Positions 60,085-64,000 of a DNA stretch of 64,000 nt are shown here, piece after piece. A program made the position numbers and the translations under genes. The notes under the pieces were generated by a model. That model was given only the letters and a program-made list of their open reading frames with translations, ran no database searches and was not told where the DNA came from. The number at the start of each line of letters is the position of its first letter. Position 1 is the first letter of the stretch. The DNA comes from Oscillospiraceae bacterium (GTDB taxonomy: Bacteria; Bacillota; Clostridia; Oscillospirales; Oscillospiraceae): NCBI GenBank assembly GCA_902795345.1, contig CADBKO010000001.1:124001-188000 (forward strand), read 5' to 3'.

Positions 60085-61258
60085 ATACCCGAAGCACCGT
60101 CAGTTCCCCCTTGTCCGGGCGGCAGCGGGGGAAGGCCCAGTCGATGTCCCGGCCCAGGAGGATGCCCCAAAGGCACTTGATGACCCCTGCGTGGGTGAGA
60201 ATCAGGATATCCGGGCTGGGGTCGTCCTTCAGCAGCTCCAGGAGAGCGCGGCGGACCCGCGCCTGCACCATGTAGAAGCTCTCGCTCCCCTCGTCGAAGC
60301 GGTAGCTCATGAGATATTCCCCCCGCCGGGCATACTGGGACGGCCATTCCTTTTTCACGTCTTCGATCAGCCTTCCGTCCCAGGCCCCCAAGCTGATCTC
60401 GGAAAAATCCTCCACCTCCCGGATGGGGAGTCCCAGGCAGCGGTTCACGATCTCCGCGCTGTCCCGCGCCCGGCGCAGGGGGCTCGAATAGAGAACTCCG
60501 GCCCGGAGCTTTTCCCCGGCGAGGCGCTTTCCCATCTCCGCCATCTGGCTTTTCCCGATCTCGGAGAGGCGGGCGTCATAGCGGCCCATGACCACCTTGC
60601 CGCTGTGGAGCTCCGTCGCCCCGTGGCGCAGGAGCCAGAAGGTCCGCCCCGCGGCCAGGTCCGCCAGACCGTCGTCCTGGGCGTAGGCGCAGAGAGCGGC
60701 ATAGTCCTCCGGGGTGTCCATGTCCAGCACCGTGCCCTGCCAGGGCATGCTGAGGCGCAGGAGGGTGTCTTCGTGGAGACTGCGTGCCCCCTTCAGGCCG
60801 CCGGGGCCGGTGAAATGCAGGATCTCCCCGAAATACCGCCGGGGGATCAGCAGCGGGTGGCCGTTGCGCCCCTCATAGGTGGGCAGGGCGTATTCCCCCT
60901 TGTCCCCGGCGCAGGCGATGAGCTGGCGCACCGCCTCCTTGGGCACGGCGGCGCAGTCGCAGGGGAGCAGGAGGATCATTTCCGCGCCCTTTTCCGCGAA
61001 ATGCCGCACCCCCGCCAGCACGGAGGTGAACATGCCCTCCGCGTAATCCGGGTTCACGATCTCACAGGCGCCCCATTCCCGCAGCCGAGGGGCCAGCTCC
61101 TCCCGGCGGCAGCCGGTCACCACCGCCGTCTCCGCCCCCGCGGCGGTCAGAACGTCGATGCACCGTTTCAGGGCCGGGACGCCCGCCACCGGCATCAGGG
61201 GCTTGAAGTCCCCCATGCGGGAGGAATAGCCCGCCGCGAGGACGATGCCGCCGATCAC
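60083..61258 (-). CDS. NTP-transferase (MobA-like) fused to a histidine phosphatase
   Basis: The 391-residue protein has an N-terminal nucleotidyltransferase (IGGIVLAAGYSSRMGDFKPLMP; ILLLPCDCAAVP; LDMDTPEDY), like MocA/MobA, and a C-terminal histidine phosphatase with the RHG motif (WLLRHGATELH, R211-H212-G213; LYSSPLRRARDSAEIV; LILTHAGVI). I recall this architecture as the NCBI DVU_1551 family, with the methyltransferase encoded next to it. GTG 61258 overlaps the methyltransferase stop by 4 bases (GTGA) and is translated from it. The pair probably makes and edits a nucleotide-linked metabolite, but no substrate is known. Confidence 0.85.
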   Translation of the reverse strand: MIGGIVLAAGYSSRMGDFKPLMPVAGVPALKRCIDVLTAAGAETAVVTGCRREELAPRLREWGACEIVNPDYAEGMFTSVLAGVRHFAEKGAEMILLLPCDCAAVPKEAVRQLIACAGDKGEYALPTYEGRNGHPLLIPRRYFGEILHFTGPGGLKGARSLHEDTLLRLSMPWQGTVLDMDTPEDYAALCAYAQDDGLADLAAGRTFWLLRHGATELHSGKVVMGRYDARLSEIGKSQMAEMGKRLAGEKLRAGVLYSSPLRRARDSAEIVNRCLGLPIREVEDFSEISLGAWDGRLIEDVKKEWPSQYARRGEYLMSYRFDEGSESFYMVQARVRRALLELLKDDPSPDILILTHAGVIKCLWGILLGRDIDWAFPRCRPDKGELTVLRV

Positions 61259-61995
61259 AGCTTTTCCGCCGTCAGCAGGAAGTAGCCGGTGTGCTTGTCC
61301 ACCTTGGCGCGGCAGAAGGGCTTGCTGCCGTCGGGAAGGGTCTGCTTCCAGTATTCGTCCAGGCTGCCGTAATCCATGAGCAGCTGGGCATACCAATCCT
61401 GGAGCTGCTTGGTCCGGTCCCGGAAATAGGTGATCTCAAAGCCCGTCTCCCGGATGGCGTGCAGAAGGTTGTCGATGACGAACATCCCGTCCAGCAGGTA
61501 GGGGGAGGGCATCTCGTCGGCCTTCTCGCAGTCCCCTTCCTCCCTGGGGGTGCCCAGTATCCTCTTGGCTTCATAGTAGACCTCCCCGGCTTTGTCCGGG
61601 TCGGGGTTGATGTAATAGAGGTCGCTGATGGCCACCTTCGCGCCTTTTTTCAGCACGCAGTAGAGCTCGTTGAGCATCTCGTCGTGACGGTTCATGAGGC
61701 TGAAGGAACATTCCAGCAGGGCCCCGTCGAAATAGAGGGAGGGAAAGTCCAGGCTCATGCCGTCGGTGACGCGCAGCTTGAAATCCGCGTCCAGAAGCCT
61801 GGCCCGGGCCAGCATCCCTTCATCCCTGTCGCAGCCCACGGGTTTGACGCCCAGAGTTTTTTTCAGGAGCAGCATGCTCTCTCCGCCGCCGCAGCCCACG
61901 TCCAGGATGCGGTCCCCCTCCTTCCAGCCGCAGGCTTTCGCGGCCTCCAGGGTCAGAGCTTCCCCGCCGGGGTGACAGCCGGTGTAAGTGTCCAT
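61255..61995 (-). CDS. SAM-dependent methyltransferase, partner of the NTP-transferase/phosphatase fusion
   Basis: The 246-residue protein has the class I motif ILDVGCGGGESMLLL (residues 30-44), CDRDEGMLARAR, and a family-specific N-terminus MDTYTGCHPGGEALT and C-terminus FLLTAEKL. I recall it as DVU_1556-like. ATG 61995 has aaagga upstream. The next gene begins in its stop codon. Confidence 0.85.
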   Translation of the reverse strand: MDTYTGCHPGGEALTLEAAKACGWKEGDRILDVGCGGGESMLLLKKTLGVKPVGCDRDEGMLARARLLDADFKLRVTDGMSLDFPSLYFDGALLECSFSLMNRHDEMLNELYCVLKKGAKVAISDLYYINPDPDKAGEVYYEAKRILGTPREEGDCEKADEMPSPYLLDGMFVIDNLLHAIRETGFEITYFRDRTKQLQDWYAQLLMDYGSLDEYWKQTLPDGSKPFCRAKVDKHTGYFLLTAEKL

Positions 61996-62016
61996 GGTTT
62001 CGTTCCTTTCGGTAAG

Positions 62017-62042
62017 GCGCGTCTCCGCTTGCAGAGACGCGC
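62017..62042. terminator. Hairpin between methyltransferase and trkA genes
   Basis: Perfect 9-bp stem gcgcgtctc / gagacgcgc with an 8-base loop, directly after the trkA stop. No T-run follows on the minus strand, so termination is uncertain. Confidence 0.5.
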
Positions 62043-62049
62043 CCGGTCG

Positions 62050-63414
62050 TTATTTTTCCAGGATGTCGGTGATGTCGTTGAGCCCCTCCGCCGTGGTGAC
62101 CACCAGGACGTGGTCCCCCCGGTGGATCATATCGAGACCGCCGGGGATGATGGCCCGCCCGTCCCGGATGATGCAGGCCAGCAGCAGGTCGCGGCGCAGC
62201 TCCAGGTCCTTCAGGGAGATGCCCGCCACGCCGTCGGCCTGGGTGCCCACGGAGAATTCCAGGGCCTCCACCTGGCCGGAGCAGAAGGTGTGCAGAGCTT
62301 CCACGTTGGAGTCCAGGGAGTTGGACATGCCCCGCACATAGCGCAGGATGGTATTGGCGGTGATGTGCTTGGGACTCAGCACGCTTTCCAGCCCGGCCCG
62401 CTCGCCCAGCCGCACCAGATTGCCGTTGTTGACCTTCACCACCACTTTCCGGGCCTCGCCCAGAGAATCGGCGTACATGCCCAGGATGATGTTCTCCTCG
62501 TCGGAGCCCGTCAGGGCCACCACGCCGTCCATGTTCTGGATACCCACCTCGCCCAGCAGCTCATGGTCCGTGCTGTCGCCGCTTATGATGGTGGCCTCCG
62601 GCAGCAGTTCGCACAGCTCCCGGCAGCGGGCGGTGTCCTTTTCCACGATGACCACCCGGGCCCCGATGCCGCAGAGCATCCTGCCCAGGTAATAGCTGAT
62701 GAGGCCGCCCCCCACCAGCATCACATTGTCCACCTTTTTCCGCAGCAGGCCCCATTTCTTGAAGACCCGGGTGATCTCGTTGGGCTCGGCGGTGATGCTG
62801 ATGCGGTCCCCGTCCCGGAGGACGAAATCGCCCTTGGGGATGCAGACCTCCTCGTCGCGCTGCACGGCGCAGATGAGGATGCGCGCGCCCATGGCCCTGG
62901 GCAGCTCCCGCAAGGGTATGCCCGCCAGACCGCTGCCCTCCGGCACCGTCACCTCCACGATCTCCACCCGGCCGCCGGCAAAGACCTCCAGCTTCTGGGC
63001 GGAGGGGAAGCGCAGCAGACGGAATATCTCGGAGGCTGCGGAGTATTCCGGATTGACGTACATGCTCAGGCCCAGATCCTCGGAGAGGTATTCCATCTGC
63101 CCCACGTACTGGGGATCCCGGACCCGGGCGATGGTGTGCTGGGCGCCCAGCTTTTTGGCCAGCAGGCAGGCCAGCAGGTTCTGCTCGTCGGAAGCGGTGG
63201 TGGCGATCATCAGGTCCGCCTTGCCCACCTGGGCATCCTGCATGACCTGCAAGGTGGCGCAGTTGCCCACGATACCCATGACGTCATACTGCCCGTTCAT
63301 TTCCTCCACTCTTGCGGCGCTCACATCGACCACGGTGACGCTGTGGCCCTCCTGGCTCAGCTGCTGCACGACTTCGCCGCCCACCTTGCCGCCGCCTGCG
63401 ACAACGATATTCAT
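62050..63414 (-). CDS. trkA: Trk potassium transport regulator TrkA
   Basis: The 454-residue protein has two RCK units. The first has NIVVAGGGKVGGEVVQQL (NAD-binding) and VTVVDV, the second VMLVGGGLISYYLGRML and VVIVEKD, each followed by an RCK_C segment. It gates TrkH/KtrB potassium channels with NAD(H) or ATP. No TrkH is in the window. The start has gggggc 6 bases upstream. Confidence 0.95.
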   Translation of the reverse strand: MNIVVAGGGKVGGEVVQQLSQEGHSVTVVDVSAARVEEMNGQYDVMGIVGNCATLQVMQDAQVGKADLMIATTASDEQNLLACLLAKKLGAQHTIARVRDPQYVGQMEYLSEDLGLSMYVNPEYSAASEIFRLLRFPSAQKLEVFAGGRVEIVEVTVPEGSGLAGIPLRELPRAMGARILICAVQRDEEVCIPKGDFVLRDGDRISITAEPNEITRVFKKWGLLRKKVDNVMLVGGGLISYYLGRMLCGIGARVVIVEKDTARCRELCELLPEATIISGDSTDHELLGEVGIQNMDGVVALTGSDEENIILGMYADSLGEARKVVVKVNNGNLVRLGERAGLESVLSPKHITANTILRYVRGMSNSLDSNVEALHTFCSGQVEALEFSVGTQADGVAGISLKDLELRRDLLLACIIRDGRAIIPGGLDMIHRGDHVLVVTTAEGLNDITDILEK

Positions 63415-63450
63415 GATCTTGCCCCCTTTCGGGTCAAATCGTAGTCCCGC

Positions 63451-64000
63451 TTACTCCACGGAGACGGAAACGGAGACGCAGTCCAGATACAGCATGGTAT
63501 CACATTCCTCCAGCCAGATGTCCATATCCGCCTCACCGGCGCTGACGGCGGTGAGGATCAGTTCCCGGCTGAGGCCGTCCTCGGACCAGGCGCCCCACTG
63601 GATGTCCAGCACCGGATCGCCGTAGAGGTCCCAGGAGAAGGCAATGTTATCACAGCCCTCCAGACGGCAGGAGACCGTCAGCGTGACGGTGTCGCCCACG
63701 GCCATGCCCAGCTCTGTCTCGGACACAGTGAGGGAGCCGAAGATGACGTTGACGGTCACGATCTCCTGGGCCAGCACCGTCTCGTCCTCCAGGTGATAGA
63801 CCAGGGTGATCTCTGTGGTGCCGGAAGCCAGGGGCGTAATATACAGGGGTATGTCGTTGCCCTCCCAGCTGCCCCAGGAACACTCCACGATGGAGCTGTC
63901 CCCGGTGTAGGAGGTGACATAGACGTGATGGTCGGGGTCGCCGATGTAGTCGGTGTAGGCATGGACCCAGACCGTGCCGGAGCCGAAGAGACTCACATTC
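63451..64000 (-). CDS. Protein with tandem Ig-like modules, 5' end outside window
   Basis: The frame runs from the window end (64000) to a stop at 63451-63453. Two similar modules are visible: one ends in WGSWEGNDIPLYITPLASGT and VLAQEIVTVNV, the other in WGAWSEDGLSRELILTAVSAG and YLDCVSVSVSV, about 85 residues apart. This looks like bacterial Ig-like repeats of a surface protein. The N-terminus and any signal peptide are beyond the window. Confidence 0.7.
   Translation of the reverse strand, partial: NVSLFGSGTVWVHAYTDYIGDPDHHVYVTSYTGDSSIVECSWGSWEGNDIPLYITPLASGTTEITLVYHLEDETVLAQEIVTVNVIFGSLTVSETELGMAVGDTVTLTVSCRLEGCDNIAFSWDLYGDPVLDIQWGAWSEDGLSRELILTAVSAGEADMDIWLEECDTMLYLDCVSVSVSVE

Noticed and set aside
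1..64000. tRNA, rRNA or CRISPR arrays
   Set aside because: I looked for cloverleaf ends, rRNA cores and regularly spaced repeats and saw none.

Overview
The window looks like a chromosomal segment of a GC-rich, spore-forming gut member of the Clostridia, most likely Oscillospirales. The signs are strong GGAGG ribosome-binding sites, frequent GTG/TTG starts, sigma-A promoters, the Firmicutes genes FakA, Asp23, SpoVB-like flippase, RqcP, SpoIIP and VanW-domain protein, and a dispersed CTCCCTC/GTCAGC repeat that I remember from this group. The assignment is inference; there is no rRNA in the window. I saw no tRNA, rRNA or CRISPR array.

Left end (1-1300): the 3' part of a large serine recombinase is followed by a type IV prepilin gene that lacks its 5' end. 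This looks like one end of an integrated element that cut the pilin gene. Region 1.6-14.3 kb is a cell-surface glycan block: a YfhO-family membrane protein flanked by two 44-bp hairpin repeats, a divergent AAA/DUF4143 ATPase, a GT39-like membrane glycosyltransferase, a polymerase-like protein fused to a degenerate DUF218 domain, an orphan solute-binding lipoprotein, a UDP-galactopyranose-mutase-like flavoprotein, an acyltransferase and GtrA. Base composition changes abruptly inside the block (near 8.34 kb and at 12.77-13.85 kb), which suggests a mosaic.

Region 14.4-24.3 kb (minus strand): nucleoside hydrolase, a small anchored protein, an ABC-2 exporter (ATPase and two permeases), a zinc-ribbon membrane protein, then a packed trio of XRE regulator, LepA and a GtrB-like glycosyltransferase. 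The XRE promoter carries a perfect 16-bp palindrome between its -35 and -10. On the plus strand 24.5-29.1 kb is a housekeeping/envelope operon: Asp23-like, FakA, SpoVB-like flippase, RqcP and a membrane protein.

Region 29.2-43 kb: an XRE regulator with a long C-terminal domain, VanW-family protein, HemW, an IseA-like lipoprotein translated with an SLH/RCC1-like surface protein, SanA/DUF218 protein, HD hydrolase, a transporter-like membrane pair, an SH3-like surface protein, and an ECF sigma factor overlapping a membrane protein that may be its partner. Region 43-49.5 kb: VWA protein, macro-domain/HTH fusion, HtrA protease behind a four-half-site operator, a degenerate orotate-phosphoribosyltransferase-like protein overlapping a PAP2 phosphatase, and a MATE transporter. 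Region 49.5-64 kb: a GH3 enzyme with permuted domains, an OYE-type flavoenzyme, GNAT acetyltransferase, a second long XRE regulator, DUF378, DUF523, GIY-YIG, RuvX, PfkB kinase, SpoIIP, TSCPD protein, an NTP-transferase/histidine-phosphatase fusion overlapping a methyltransferase, TrkA and an Ig-like protein that leaves the window.

The best leads for something undescribed are: a shared 17-bp palindrome (CTCAACC-N3-GGTTGAG) before three promoters, two of which drive paralogous XRE regulators; the macro-HTH plus VWA pair; the NTP-transferase/phosphatase plus methyltransferase pair; the PyrE-like pseudoenzyme with PAP2; and the interrupted prepilin gene.
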